Below, in pieces: positions 51,730-60,836 of a stretch of DNA of 64,000 nucleotides. The notes beneath the pieces are model-generated. The model searched no databases. It saw only the letters and a program-made list of their open reading frames with translations, and was not told the DNA's origin. The first letter of the stretch is position 1, and every line of letters begins with the position of its first letter. Source of the stretch: Rossellomorea vietnamensis (lineage in GTDB: Bacteria > Bacillota > Bacilli > Bacillales > Bacillaceae_B); contig NZ_LIXZ01000001.1 of the NCBI RefSeq assembly GCF_001305855.1, positions 434,001 to 498,000 on the forward strand. The letters are read 5' to 3'. Both the position numbers and the translations under genes were made by a program.

Positions 51730-52632
51730 CTATGAAACCAGTGCCAACATAACCGGAATCGTCACGATACTCAAAAGGGTCGTGACTAAAGTACTTGCTG
51801 ACACGAGATCAGGTTCTGTATTGAATTGCAGTGAAAACATCGTTGTATTTGCAGCGGTCGGCATGCTGGCCAATATAATAAGAATCGAACCGAGTGTAGA
51901 GGAAATCGGCAGCAGGGAGACGATCGCCAATGCCAGAATTGGCGAAGCGACCATTCTCATGATCACGATGAAGGATAATGCCCTTCTCTCCACTTTCTTC
52001 CCTCCAAGCGTGGCCAGCTGCATCCCAAGAACCACCATGATTGTAGGAATCGTTGCTTGGGAGATCAAATCTATCGTTTGAGTTAAAAATAGTGAAACGT
52101 GAAGATGCAATACTTGAAAGGCAAGCCCGATAAACGCTCCATACAAGATTGGCATCTTGACGATCTTTATCCAGATTTCCTTCGGTCCCCTTGCTTTGTC
52201 ACTCCCGCTAATGGCGTAGTATAAACCAATCGTATTCATGAGGAACGACTGAATCACCATCATGATGACCGCATAGCGAAAACCGAGTTCGCCAAACCCG
52301 AACAGAATGATGGGTACACCGTAATTACCCGAATTCATGAAAACGCCGGAAAGGATCATAGCCGATTCTTTCGGTTTTGAATAATTCCTGATCGCAGCCA
52401 CTATTTTAACGGAAACAATCAATATTACACAAAGTGCGATACAAAAGAGAAAAATATAAAGATAATCCATATTCAGTTCATTTTCGTAAAAGGTCTTGAA
52501 CGCCAGGAAAGGATACATTAAGTAGATGGCCATCTTCGAAATCGAATTGATCTCAAAACCAAGTTTCTTTTGTCCTATATATCCAACAGCAAAGACCAGT
52601 AAGGCAGGCAGTACAATTAATATTACGTCCAT
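51730..52632 (-). CDS. AEC family (auxin efflux carrier-like) transporter
   Basis: 300 residues, about ten membrane helices. Family motifs VFMNSGNYGVPIILFGFG (about 97-114) and SMPTAANTTMFSLQF (about 260-274) are clear. Bacterial AEC members include malate permease MleP and malonate carriers. It lies 70 nt downstream of the 2-hydroxycarboxylate transporter and behind the malate-type two-component system, so a second di- or hydroxycarboxylate carrier is plausible. Ribosome site weak (GTGGTGA). Confidence 0.88.
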   Translation of the reverse strand: MDVILIVLPALLVFAVGYIGQKKLGFEINSISKMAIYLMYPFLAFKTFYENELNMDYLYIFLFCIALCVILIVSVKIVAAIRNYSKPKESAMILSGVFMNSGNYGVPIILFGFGELGFRYAVIMMVIQSFLMNTIGLYYAISGSDKARGPKEIWIKIVKMPILYGAFIGLAFQVLHLHVSLFLTQTIDLISQATIPTIMVVLGMQLATLGGKKVERRALSFIVIMRMVASPILALAIVSLLPISSTLGSILIILASMPTAANTTMFSLQFNTEPDLVSASTLVTTLLSIVTIPVMLALVS

Positions 52633-52663
52633 TCATGTCACCACAATCTATTAAAATGAAAGA

Positions 52664-52690
52664 TAGGCCTGACTACTAGAGTCAAGCCTA
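52664..52690 (-). terminator. Probable terminator after the 2-hydroxycarboxylate transporter
   Basis: 11-bp stem with one mismatch (52664-52674, 52680-52690), followed on the minus strand by TCTTTCATTTTAA. The T-run is interrupted, so readthrough into the AEC gene is likely. Confidence 0.55.
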
Positions 52691-52702
52691 AGTGTACCAC
52701 AT

Positions 52703-54025
52703 TTACAAGAGTGGGATAATTAATCCGGCTAACAGCAGGATCAATGCGCCACCCAGTCGTGAAGAAATCTGTGCGAATGGCATAAGCTCCATTCGTTTGG
52801 ATGCTGACAATACGGCAACATCCCCTGTTCCTCCCATATTCGCCATGCACAGCCCCGCTGTGATAGCTGCTTCGATCGGATAAAAGCCAACCAGTTTCCC
52901 AAGGATTGCTGCACCGATGACCGCCCCCAGGACCACTCCGAGTACGGTCAGGATATATTGAAGAGTCAAGGCCTCAAGGACCGTATTCAAATCCGTGTAC
53001 GCAACACCGATCCCAAATAGTAAAGCGAAAGTCCAGTTAGCGGCTACAAATTGATACCACTGACTCGCTCCCTCTACTACATTTTGTGGAATGATATTTG
53101 AAATCTTCGCCACAGCCACTAGAATGATCATGATTGCATAAGGATGAAGCGGAAGAATGGATCCAAGCAAGGTACCGACCGTAAAGAATGTCAGGGCAGC
53201 AAGTAAGCCTACTCCCATCTTTTCAATATGATACTTCTGCTTTGTTTTCTCATAGGTAAAGCCTTTCATGAGCTGCCCGTTCCCGCTCAGGGAAGGGACC
53301 TTTTTTCCGATAATATCAAGTACCGATGCCAGAATGATGGCAAAAACATTTCCCAACGCAAGTGCCGGTACAAGCATCGATATATAATAGCTCGGATCAT
53401 TACCCATCATTTCTGAATAGATTTGACTCATTGGCACTGCGCCCGCTCCCATTCCACCACCCATGATTGGCATGGTAATGACAAGGATGGCTTCTTTAAG
53501 GGTAAAGCCGACCAGAGATCCAAATATACCTGCTACGATGATTGCTCCTGCCACAGCCCCGAAGATTGGCAAGAAGTAGCGGAGGCCCACCTTTACCAAT
53601 ACTTTCGAATTCATCCCCAATATACTTCCGGTGATTAACGCCGCAATATAAAAATTCAAGAATCCGCCAGACTTCATAAAGTCGGTCATGGATGTGACCG
53701 TGTCCTCAGGAAGCAACCCGGCATAGACCATATAAGCCGCGCCGAAAATCGCTATGATAGCACCGCCTCCCAGGAATGTGTTCACGATGGGTGTTCTGTC
53801 TCCCGCCCATCCAAATAATTCACCCAGGACCATCATGACAAGAAGGCTTCCGATCATCCCTCCAGGCAGGTTCCCCGTATACATGCTAACCAGCGTAATC
53901 CCCGTAAAGATCAGGAACCAAAGGAGCGGCATATTGAAAACCCTTAGAGCACGATCTCTCGTATCCGTCCCATCCTCTTTTGTTTTCTCATTTTCATATG
54001 AAAGTGTTGAAGCTGTTTGTCCCAT
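52703..54025 (-). CDS. 2-hydroxycarboxylate transporter family protein (MaeN/CimH/CitS type)
   Basis: 440 residues, eleven predicted helices. The duplicated family motif is GGxG-rich: ITMPIMGGGMGAGAVPMSQ in the first half and GLCMANMGGTGDVAVLSAS in the second, both in re-entrant loops. Members carry citrate, malate or lactate with sodium or protons. Adjacent MalK/MalR-like kinase and regulator favour malate. The ATG at 54025 is preferred because AAAGGGG is 9 nt before it; an ATG three codons earlier overlaps that site. Two cre-like sites upstream predict catabolite control. Confidence 0.9.
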   Translation of the reverse strand: MGQTASTLSYENEKTKEDGTDTRDRALRVFNMPLLWFLIFTGITLVSMYTGNLPGGMIGSLLVMMVLGELFGWAGDRTPIVNTFLGGGAIIAIFGAAYMVYAGLLPEDTVTSMTDFMKSGGFLNFYIAALITGSILGMNSKVLVKVGLRYFLPIFGAVAGAIIVAGIFGSLVGFTLKEAILVITMPIMGGGMGAGAVPMSQIYSEMMGNDPSYYISMLVPALALGNVFAIILASVLDIIGKKVPSLSGNGQLMKGFTYEKTKQKYHIEKMGVGLLAALTFFTVGTLLGSILPLHPYAIMIILVAVAKISNIIPQNVVEGASQWYQFVAANWTFALLFGIGVAYTDLNTVLEALTLQYILTVLGVVLGAVIGAAILGKLVGFYPIEAAITAGLCMANMGGTGDVAVLSASKRMELMPFAQISSRLGGALILLLAGLIIPLL

Positions 54026-54120
54026 CTTGTTCATCCCCTTTGTCGATTTATACGTACGAACTAAAATGCTGTACCGCTCTTTCCAGCACTCTCTTCCTTA
54101 CACCCCTGTAATCGCACTTT

Positions 54121-54134
54121 AGCAACCGCTTACA
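54121..54134 (-). promoter_or_regulatory. cre-like site (CcpA) upstream of the 2-hydroxycarboxylate transporter
   Basis: Minus strand TGTAAGCGGTTGCT matches the cre consensus TGWAARCGYTWNCW at 13 of 14, about 96 bp upstream of the start. Confidence 0.6.
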
Positions 54135-54149
54135 TTTATATTCATTTTA

Positions 54150-54163
54150 TGAAAACGTTTTAT
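54150..54163 (+). promoter_or_regulatory. Second cre-like site (CcpA)
   Basis: TGAAAACGTTTTAT, 13 of 14 to the cre consensus, with a perfect AAAACGTTTT centre, 15 bp from the first site. Confidence 0.55.
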
Positions 54164-54207
54164 GATTTCATAGATTATGAAACTATTGTTTGTTTTTTGA
54201 AATTAAA

Positions 54208-54230
54208 ATAAGCAGCCATAAGCTGCTTAT
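54208..54230 (-). terminator. Hairpin at the end of the response regulator gene
   Basis: 9-bp stem ATAAGCAGC / GCTGCTTAT (54208-54216, 54222-54230) overlapping the stop codon, followed on minus by TTTAATTTC. Confidence 0.7.
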
Positions 54231-54937
54231 AAATAACTTTCGATTCTGGGGATATTCATTTTCTTTAACGTATACCGAAATACCGGCCTTCCGATTCCAT
54301 AGACCAAGGTTTCATCCACCACCCCGATTTCTTTCAAGAACCTCAGGTACTTTCTGATCGACACCCGTGAGATCGACGTCACATCTGCTATATCATCTGT
54401 TGAAAATGACTCCTCTTCGAAACTAACAAGCTCTTGGAAAATAGACGCTAATGTACTTCGAGTCAATCCTTTAGGAAGGGGCACCTCCTCCCGGGTTTGT
54501 TGTACTTCCCTTAGTAAAAGTAGATCCAGTTCGTCCTGTCCAATGGTAGAATGCTTATGAAGCATAGAATTACTCTCCCGGTAAGACGTCAACGCTTTTT
54601 TAAACCGTTCAAATTCAAAGGGCTTGATTAGATAATCCACAACGCCCATCCTGAGGGCACTTTGAATATTTTCGACTTCTGATGCCGCTGTGATGAGGAT
54701 GACATCTATTTCCCGTTGTTCTTTGCGTATTTGCTCCAATAAGTCCATTCCCGTTTGTTTCCCGGGTAAATAAACATCCAATAAAATTAAATCGACCTTG
54801 TGCTCATTTACCTTCTCCATTGCATCTTCAATAGAATTCGAAATGCCGATTAAATGAAATCCATTGATTTCTTCCAGATACCTTTGATTAAACCGGGCCA
54901 CCATTGGATCATCTTCCACGATCAATACATTAATCAC
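54227..54937 (-). CDS. CitB/DcuR/MalR-family response regulator
   Basis: 236 residues. Receiver domain 1-120 with acidic pocket VEDD (8-10) and phosphoacceptor Asp54 in LLDVYLPG; Lys in YLIKPFEFERF. The C-terminal part has a winged/HTH segment (DIADVTSISRVSIRKYLRFL) of the CitT/MalR family. It should activate the adjacent carboxylate transporter genes. Start is GTG and overlaps the kinase stop by 8 nt, so the pair is coupled. Confidence 0.92.
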   Translation of the reverse strand: MINVLIVEDDPMVARFNQRYLEEINGFHLIGISNSIEDAMEKVNEHKVDLILLDVYLPGKQTGMDLLEQIRKEQREIDVILITAASEVENIQSALRMGVVDYLIKPFEFERFKKALTSYRESNSMLHKHSTIGQDELDLLLLREVQQTREEVPLPKGLTRSTLASIFQELVSFEEESFSTDDIADVTSISRVSIRKYLRFLKEIGVVDETLVYGIGRPVFRYTLKKMNIPRIESYL

Positions 54938-56531
54938 CCTTCATCCCCTCCTCATATGAAGCCTGAACAATCAAGGTCGTCCCAGAACCTTCCTTCGATT
55001 CAACATGCAGGGTCCCATTCAGCTTACCGATACTCTCTTTCACTAGGAAAAGACCGTAGCCCCGTCCTTCTCCCTTGGAAGAATACCCCTTGGTGAAAAT
55101 ATCCTCTACCATATCATCCGGCATCCCTATTCCTGTATCGGTCACAACCATTTCTAACTGACCATCCTGATAAAATATTTCCATCAACACTTCCTTTTCG
55201 TCACAATCCATCGTAGCATCAATACTATTATCCAATAGGTTTCCAATGACCGTTATCAGTTCATGGGTAACCGCAGGGTCCCTTGGTTCCGGAAGAAAGT
55301 CGTGGCATTCGAAGGTTAACGAAACGTTCTTTTCCCTCGCGTAGCTTAGTTTCCCCATGATAAAACCGGCAAGGGCGGGATCTTTCACTCTAGTGGTCAC
55401 CATGCTCACTTCGTCGACACGGAAGGAAACCAGTTCTTTCACATACCGGTCTAAATGGCCGTAGTCCCTCATCTTTACGAGTCCCAGAATCACATGCATC
55501 TTATTCATGAATTCATGTGACTGGGCCCGTAAAGCTTCCGCATATGATTTTACACCGGTTAGTTGTTCCGCTAATTGATTCACTTCTGTCTTATCACGAA
55601 AGGTGGAAATCGCTCCGACCACTTCGTCATTGACGATTAATGGAACCCGGTTCACGAGTATAGATACCCCGTTGATCGTCTGCTCCTCGTCAAGTTCGGG
55701 TTTCCCCGTCTCCATCACCCGTTCAAGACGGGTATGCGGCATGTATTCCTTAATGGGCATACCTATCGGATCAGAGCTCAGTCCAGCTTTATTGAATATT
55801 TTCAATGCTGATTTATTCGCCAGGGAAATGGTGGTATCTTTATTCACAGCCACTACTCCTTCATGGACAGACTGAAGCATCGTATTCCGCTCCTCCAAGA
55901 TCTTCGCGATTGCAAAGGGTTCAAGCCCAAATAATATTCTCTTTATATAGCGGGCAATGATAACAGCACCTACGACCCCGACAATGATTCCAAGAGCCGA
56001 CCCCACTAAAATATTGTAATGGCTTTGATTCAGCGCTTCCTCCACACTATTTAGGGAAATCCCGACAGATACTGCCCCGATCTGTTCATGTTTCTCATTG
56101 TAAACGGGAGAAAAAGCCCTGACAGACTTACCTAGAGTGCCTTCAGAAATGGACAGGCTTTCTTTGCCTTCCAACACGTCTTTCTCGTCCCCACCGACAA
56201 AGTGCTTGCCGATTCGATCAGGATTGGGATGGGATTTCCTTATGCCCTCCATATCCATCACCACAACAAACAGGACCTCTGCTGAATCTTGGATATCCAA
56301 AGTGTATTCTTGTATGTTGTCTTCCTTTTCTTGATTCTGAAGGCCGTTCTTCACAATCGTCGAGTGAGCCACGGTCCTTGACACAATCTTGGCTTTCTCT
56401 TCAATATTCGCTTCTATATTATCATTGATCGTCCTTGAAATCAGCAGATCGGTTATGACAAGGGAAACGAGGACAACGACACAGACGAAAAGAATGATGA
56501 TGGTACTCAGTTTAAGCTTTTTCTTTTTCAC
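54930..56531 (-). CDS. CitA/DcuS/MalK-family sensor histidine kinase
   Basis: 533 residues. Helix at about 8-32, extracytoplasmic Cache/PDC domain (to about 170) with the ligand segment SHPNPDRIGKHFVGGD, second helix (about 173-196), PAS domain (about 215-320), dimerisation helix with His339 in RAQSHEFMNKMHVILGL, and ATPase with N-box GNLLDNSIDA and DTGIGMP. The SHPNPxRIG motif is typical of C4-dicarboxylate and citrate sensors; with the linked 2-hydroxycarboxylate transporter this suggests malate. GTG start at 56531 with AGGAG 8 nt before; the GTG three codons earlier overlaps that site. Confidence 0.92.
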   Translation of the reverse strand: MKKKKLKLSTIIILFVCVVVLVSLVITDLLISRTINDNIEANIEEKAKIVSRTVAHSTIVKNGLQNQEKEDNIQEYTLDIQDSAEVLFVVVMDMEGIRKSHPNPDRIGKHFVGGDEKDVLEGKESLSISEGTLGKSVRAFSPVYNEKHEQIGAVSVGISLNSVEEALNQSHYNILVGSALGIIVGVVGAVIIARYIKRILFGLEPFAIAKILEERNTMLQSVHEGVVAVNKDTTISLANKSALKIFNKAGLSSDPIGMPIKEYMPHTRLERVMETGKPELDEEQTINGVSILVNRVPLIVNDEVVGAISTFRDKTEVNQLAEQLTGVKSYAEALRAQSHEFMNKMHVILGLVKMRDYGHLDRYVKELVSFRVDEVSMVTTRVKDPALAGFIMGKLSYAREKNVSLTFECHDFLPEPRDPAVTHELITVIGNLLDNSIDATMDCDEKEVLMEIFYQDGQLEMVVTDTGIGMPDDMVEDIFTKGYSSKGEGRGYGLFLVKESIGKLNGTLHVESKEGSGTTLIVQASYEEGMKGD

Positions 56532-56656
56532 GGGAGTCACTCCTGTGCAGTTTGGTATGATTGTCTATTTTACATGAAATCTGGTTTTATGATAGACCCT
56601 CGTAAATAAAGAGGCTCCATATGGAACCCCTTAAGAACAACCTGTGAAAGAAAAAA

Positions 56657-56752
56657 TTATTATCAAAACTAACTCGTTTATTTTCAAAAATAGGATTTTA
56701 TTATCATAAACAAGATTTTATTTTCAAAAACACCACGTTTATTTTCAAAAGT
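56657..56752. repeat. Periodic array 4: core ATT(T/A)TCAAA every 20-21 bp
   Basis: Cores start at 56659, 56680, 56700, 56720 and 56741 (steps 21, 20, 20, 21, the same series as array 1): ATTATCAAA, ATTTTCAAA, ATTATCATA, ATTTTCAAA, ATTTTCAAA. It lies in the 56532-56860 gap between the kinase start and the enoyl-CoA hydratase terminator. Low complexity (A/T) lowers certainty, but the phasing is regular. Confidence 0.7.
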
Positions 56753-56772
56753 GAATTTCCACCAGTCGTCAC

Positions 56773-56820
56773 CAAAAAAAAGATCCGCCACGAGAGCCAG
56801 GCTGGCTCCACAGCAGATCT
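56773..56820 (-). terminator. Terminator of the enoyl-CoA hydratase gene
   Basis: Inner stem GAGCCA / TGGCTC (56794-56799, 56803-56808) and outer AGATC / GATCT (56781-56785, 56816-56820), followed on the minus strand by eight Ts; about 40 nt after the stop. Confidence 0.75.
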
Positions 56821-56860
56821 GCAAACTCACATAAAACATCAATCAGGCAATACGTTCAAA

Positions 56861-57637
56861 TCACTTCCCCTTAAAATCCGGCTTCCGCTTCTGACTGAAT
56901 GCCAGTAAAGCTTCCACCCGGTCTTCAGTCGGGATCGTGATTTCATATGCCTTTCTCTCAATCTGTAATCCTGTCTGCAGGTCCACGTTCATCCCATTTT
57001 TAACAGCAAACTTAGCCTGCTGAAGGGCAACCGGTCCGTTCGCTAACATCGGTTCCACGAATCCGTGGACTTCACCCATGAAATGCTCTTTTTCTACTAC
57101 CTTCGTAACAAGTCCGATATCCAATGCTTCTTCTGAGGTTAAACGTTTAGCCGTCAAAATAAGTTCAAGGGCTTTGGATTCACCGACCAGTCGCGGTAAA
57201 CGCTGAGTCCCTCCTGCTCCCGGAATGATGGCAAGACTTGTCTCGGTCAGTCCCATTGTCGTTCCCGCAACAGCTATTCGGAAGTCGCATGCAAGAGCAA
57301 GTTCCATCCCTCCCCCGAATGCATAGCCGTTCATAGCAGCAATGGTCGGCTGCGGAAGGGTGGCGACGGATTGAAAGACTTCGCCGATCTTGTAGACGTT
57401 GCGAATGACCTGCTGTTCAGTCAAGGTTTTGCGTTCCTTAAGATCCGCTCCGACGGAGAAGGCTTTTTCCCCGCTTCCTGTGAAGATGACGACCCGTACG
57501 TCCGGGTTGATTCGGAGTGCTTCGACGACCTGTTGAAGCTCGTTCAGTGTATCGTAATTAAAGGCATTCATTGCATCCGGCCGGTTGATGGTCACTGTTG
57601 CAACATTACCCTTTTGTTCTAGTAAAATGGATTCCAT
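56861..57637 (-). CDS. Enoyl-CoA hydratase/isomerase (crotonase family)
   Basis: 258 residues. Oxyanion-hole motifs FSVGADLKE (about 61-69) and NGYAFGGGMELALACD (about 103-118), and the catalytic Glu in LTETSLAIIPGAGGTQRL (about 131-148). Both glutamates of hydratases are present, so hydration of an enoyl-CoA is likely (fatty acid or leucine degradation). GGGGAG precedes the ATG by 7 nt. Monocistronic; no FadR-like site upstream. Confidence 0.9.
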   Translation of the reverse strand: MESILLEQKGNVATVTINRPDAMNAFNYDTLNELQQVVEALRINPDVRVVIFTGSGEKAFSVGADLKERKTLTEQQVIRNVYKIGEVFQSVATLPQPTIAAMNGYAFGGGMELALACDFRIAVAGTTMGLTETSLAIIPGAGGTQRLPRLVGESKALELILTAKRLTSEEALDIGLVTKVVEKEHFMGEVHGFVEPMLANGPVALQQAKFAVKNGMNVDLQTGLQIERKAYEITIPTEDRVEALLAFSQKRKPDFKGK

Positions 57638-57789
57638 GTTTGTTCTCCCCTTTGTATAAGTGTTTCCTCCTTATGTATGATTCGACACGAATCGAGAAAA
57701 CCCTTTCATTTTTCAAAAGGGCAGAACATTTCCCGTGCTGATGCATAGACTGTTCGTGACATCTACCCATAAAGGAGCTGTATGCTATT

Positions 57790-58092
57790 ATGTATCAACA
57801 TCCAAATCAAAACCCTTACTTCCAACACCAACAAGCGGACCAATATGTCAATCCGTACTACCGTGAAACGAAAAGCCTTCCCGATCAGTGGGTGGAATAT
57901 ATCCAACCACTCGTGACCCGTGCATTATCGGAGGTGGAAGAAGGTATCAACCTTACTCACCTCTTCCAGGAATTTATCTTATCTGGTGTATTGGTCGGCC
58001 AGGGATTCACTCCCGAGCAGGCAATTGAGCAGGTTGAGACGTGGGAAAAAGGTGAATCAAAGCTATTACAGGCCAGTAAAGCTATGAAATGA
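57790..58092 (+). CDS. Conserved small protein of unknown function
   Basis: 100 residues. N-terminal 30 residues are rich in Gln, Asn, Tyr and Pro (MYQHPNQNPYFQHQQADQYV), like some spore coat-associated proteins; the rest is acidic and helical (ALSEVEEGINLTHLFQEFIL, FTPEQAIEQVETWEKGE). No family recognised. GGAG lies 12 nt before the ATG, a long spacing. Its own terminator follows at once, so it is a single-gene unit. Confidence 0.7.
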   Translation: MYQHPNQNPYFQHQQADQYVNPYYRETKSLPDQWVEYIQPLVTRALSEVEEGINLTHLFQEFILSGVLVGQGFTPEQAIEQVETWEKGESKLLQASKAMK

Positions 58093-58134
58093 AAAAAAAA
58101 GATGCTCAGTGCTCCACTGAACATCTTCTTTTTT
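58092..58134. terminator. Bidirectional terminator between the small gene and yhfL
   Basis: 12-bp stem with one mismatch AGATGCTCAGTG / CACTGAACATCT (58100-58111, 58115-58126), with runs of A before and T after. Confidence 0.85.
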
Positions 58135-59689
58135 ATGACTGAAGTACTTGCTCCTTCAACGCTCTTCTTAAGATCTTTCCTGTTGTGTTTTTCGGCAGTT
58201 CCTCAAGGAATTCAATGGCTGCCGGAAGCTTGTATTTTGCAAGATGTTCTTTACAGTATTCCAGCACATCCTGTTCCGTCAGGGATGGATCGCTTTTTAC
58301 AACATAGCTGCTGACGGCTTCACCAAGTTCAGGATGCGGTACACCGATGACCGCTGCTTCCACGATACCTGGATGATTGTATAGCACTTCTTCGACCTCA
58401 CGAGGGTAAACGTTGTAACCCCCTACAATGATCAGCTCTTTTTTACGGTCCACAATGTAGAAGTAGCCATCTTCATCCATGCGGGCAAGGTCCCCGGTAT
58501 ATAACCAGCCGTCACGGATCGTTGCGGCGGTTTCTTCTTCCATCTTGTAATAGCCCTTCATGACATTCGGTCCTTTGACGATCAGTTCGCCGACCTGTCC
58601 GACAGGGACTTCTTCTCCCATTTCATCGACGACTTTATTCTCCAGGTTCATGATTGATGTTCCGATCGATCCCGGCTTTCTGGGCCGATCCAGCGGGTTG
58701 AAGCATGTCACAGGTGACGCTTCGGATAATCCATACCCTTCAGAAATCATGACATTGAATTTCTTTTCAAAGTTTTTCAAGAGAGCCACCGGCAGGGATG
58801 CGCCGCCTGAAATACAGAGACGAAGAGATGATAGATCTTCCGGGTCCCCATCAGGATACTGAAACAGGAAGTTGTACATGGTCGGGACTCCGGCGAATAC
58901 GGTTGGCTGATACGCCTTTGATAACTCAAAAATGGCCTTTGGACTGAAGCGTGGAACGATTAACAAGGTGGCTCCTCTCAAAAGCGGTGCATTCAGGACC
59001 ACTGTTAAACAGAAAACATGGAACATCGGCAGAGCGGTAATGACGGTATCATCTTCATTCATTCGTAAATAGCTGCCAACGTCGGTCGCATTGGAATAAA
59101 TATTTTTATGAGTGAGCATGGCGCCTTTTGGTTTCCCTGTTGTTCCGGAAGTGTAAAGAATGATGGCAACCTCATTCTCATCCACTGACTCACCTTTAAA
59201 GCCAGGGTCCCCTTTCCCCAAAACACTTGTAAACGATTTCATTTTAGGGTACGCAAGAGAAATTTTGTCTAAATCAATATCCTTCGCCCGTTCATCTCCA
59301 GATTCACACAGGATGAAGTGCTCCACATCCGATAACAGATGCTGCATTTTTTCAATTAAAGGCACGAGCAGATCAAGTGTAAGAATGGCCTTCACATCAC
59401 CATTTTTCAGAATGTAGCCAATCTCATCCGGCGTGTAGATCGGATTGATCGGAATGACCTTTAATCCAAGACGCAGGGCTCCATATAATCCGATGACAAA
59501 ATGCGGTGAATTCCCCAATACAAGCGCAATATGATCTCCTTTTTTCAGACCCAATTGCTCTAAGCCGCTTGCAAATTTCGATACAGCACCATTCAATTCC
59601 CCGTATGTACTTGAGGTATTCAAGAAATGATACGCTGTTTTATCTGCTTTCTCTTGAGCGATTTGATCTAACCGTGTAGCAATATTCAA
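58133..59689 (-). CDS. yhfL: Long-chain fatty acid-CoA ligase (YhfL/LcfA type)
   Basis: 518 residues, ANL superfamily. ATP-binding [18 protein letters not shown] (about 181-198), [31 protein letters not shown] and the catalytic C-terminal Lys in [14 protein letters not shown]. Activates long-chain fatty acids for degradation or lipid synthesis. Syntenic with B. subtilis yhfL near lplJ. TTG start with GGAGG 7 nt upstream. A FadR operator lies just upstream, so fatty acids should induce it. Confidence 0.92.
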   Translation of the reverse strand: MNIATRLDQIAQEKADKTAYHFLNTSSTYGELNGAVSKFASGLEQLGLKKGDHIALVLGNSPHFVIGLYGALRLGLKVIPINPIYTPDEIGYILKNGDVKAILTLDLLVPLIEKMQHLLSDVEHFILCESGDERAKDIDLDKISLAYPKMKSFTSVLGKGDPGFKGESVDENEVAIILYTSGTTGKPKGAMLTHKNIYSNATDVGSYLRMNEDDTVITALPMFHVFCLTVVLNAPLLRGATLLIVPRFSPKAIFELSKAYQPTVFAGVPTMYNFLFQYPDGDPEDLSSLRLCISGGASLPVALLKNFEKKFNVMISEGYGLSEASPVTCFNPLDRPRKPGSIGTSIMNLENKVVDEMGEEVPVGQVGELIVKGPNVMKGYYKMEEETAATIRDGWLYTGDLARMDEDGYFYIVDRKKELIIVGGYNVYPREVEEVLYNHPGIVEAAVIGVPHPELGEAVSSYVVKSDPSLTEQDVLEYCKEHLAKYKLPAAIEFLEELPKNTTGKILRRALKEQVLQS

Positions 59690-59716
59690 TTGTATCCCTC
59701 CCCTTTTTCAATGAAA

Positions 59717-59734
59717 TGAATGAATGGTCATTCA
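59717..59734. promoter_or_regulatory. FadR operator upstream of yhfL
   Basis: TGAATGA-ATGG-TCATTCA, a perfect 7-bp inverted repeat with 4-bp centre, as in the Bacillus FadR (YsiA) consensus TGAATGAMTANTCATTCA (17 of 18). It lies 28 bp before the start codon. Confidence 0.85.
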
Positions 59735-59803
59735 TCTAACTATTAAAAGTATTCAAAATATATTCTATATAAAGAATAGTATTAATACAAGTATATTGAT
59801 GTA

Positions 59804-59832
59804 AAAAAACCGCCCAATTTGGACGGTTTTTC
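59804..59832 (-). terminator. Terminator of lplJ
   Basis: On the minus strand AAAACCGUCC pairs with GGGCGGUUUU (one U-G), loop of 5, then TTTACATC; 7 nt after the stop. Confidence 0.85.
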
Positions 59833-59838
59833 CATTTA

Positions 59839-60825
59839 TCAATACACTAAATCAACAAATTCATCCTTTGTGATATTACCGAAATAGTGTTGTATATCAA
59901 CACCTTCCAATGCCCCGGCAATGTCTTTTCGCTCGTAGCGTGTACCTGCCAGCTTTTCTTCGATGTCTTCTACATTTCCCACTCCGAAGAAATCACCGAA
60001 GATTTTACAGTTATCAATCTTCCCTTTATTCACTTCGAGGCGGACATCGATTGAACCGACCGGGAAGCGGTGGGAATGCTGGAGATTGAATTTTGGGGAT
60101 TTCCCATAGTTCCAATCCCAGTTCTGATAGCGTTCTTTTGAAAGTTCATGGATGTTCTTCCAGTCTTCTTCCGTCAGGACATATTCTTCTACGTCGCTCC
60201 CTTCAAAGATGAAATCAAGGAGGGTTGAGCGGAAATCTTCTATGGTCATTTGTTCAGTCAGGAATTCTGAAATATTGGCTACACGGCTCCGGATCGATTT
60301 AATTCCTTTTGATTCGATCTTGTCTTTTTTCACCCGGAGAGCGGACACGACGTTTTCCATTTCGGAATCGAACAGCAGCGTCCCGTGACTGAACATCCGA
60401 CCTTTGGTGGAGAACTGGGCATTTCCGGAGATCTTTCTGCCTTCTGCGATGATATCGTTACGACCGCTCAGCTCTGCTTTCACTCCGAGTTTATGAAGGG
60501 CCGTTACAACAGGTTCAGTGAATTTTTTGAAATTGTGGAAGCTTTCCCCGTCATCTTTCGTGATAAAGCTGAAGTTCAGGTTTCCCAGGTCATGATACAC
60601 GGCTCCTCCACCGGAAAGACGGCGTACGACATGAAGCCCCTGTTTCTCCACGTAATCTGTATTGATCTCTTCGATTGTATTTTGATTCTTTCCGATGATG
60701 ATGGAAGGTTCATTGATGTAAAATAATAAATAACTCTCATTAATATCTAAGTTCTTCAGTGCATATTCTTCTATAGCAAGATTGATCCGCGGATCTGTGA
60801 TCCCTTTATTATCAATAAATAACAT
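59839..60825 (-). CDS. lplJ: Lipoate-protein ligase LplJ
   Basis: 328 residues. Family motifs RRLSGGGAVYHD (68-79) and GRKISGNAQ (about 130-138, with the catalytic Lys) are intact, and the C-terminal accessory domain is present. It attaches free lipoate to GcvH and E2 subunits. B. subtilis lplJ (yhfJ) has the same neighbours. AGGAGG precedes the ATG; it starts 11 nt after yhfI, so the two are cotranscribed. Confidence 0.93.
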   Translation of the reverse strand: MLFIDNKGITDPRINLAIEEYALKNLDINESYLLFYINEPSIIIGKNQNTIEEINTDYVEKQGLHVVRRLSGGGAVYHDLGNLNFSFITKDDGESFHNFKKFTEPVVTALHKLGVKAELSGRNDIIAEGRKISGNAQFSTKGRMFSHGTLLFDSEMENVVSALRVKKDKIESKGIKSIRSRVANISEFLTEQMTIEDFRSTLLDFIFEGSDVEEYVLTEEDWKNIHELSKERYQNWDWNYGKSPKFNLQHSHRFPVGSIDVRLEVNKGKIDNCKIFGDFFGVGNVEDIEEKLAGTRYERKDIAGALEGVDIQHYFGNITKDEFVDLVY

Positions 60826-60836
60826 CGTTTTTCCTC

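Noticed and set aside
54035..54120. sigma-54 promoter before the 2-hydroxycarboxylate transporter
   Set aside because: No GG-N10-GC pair of -24/-12 elements is visible.
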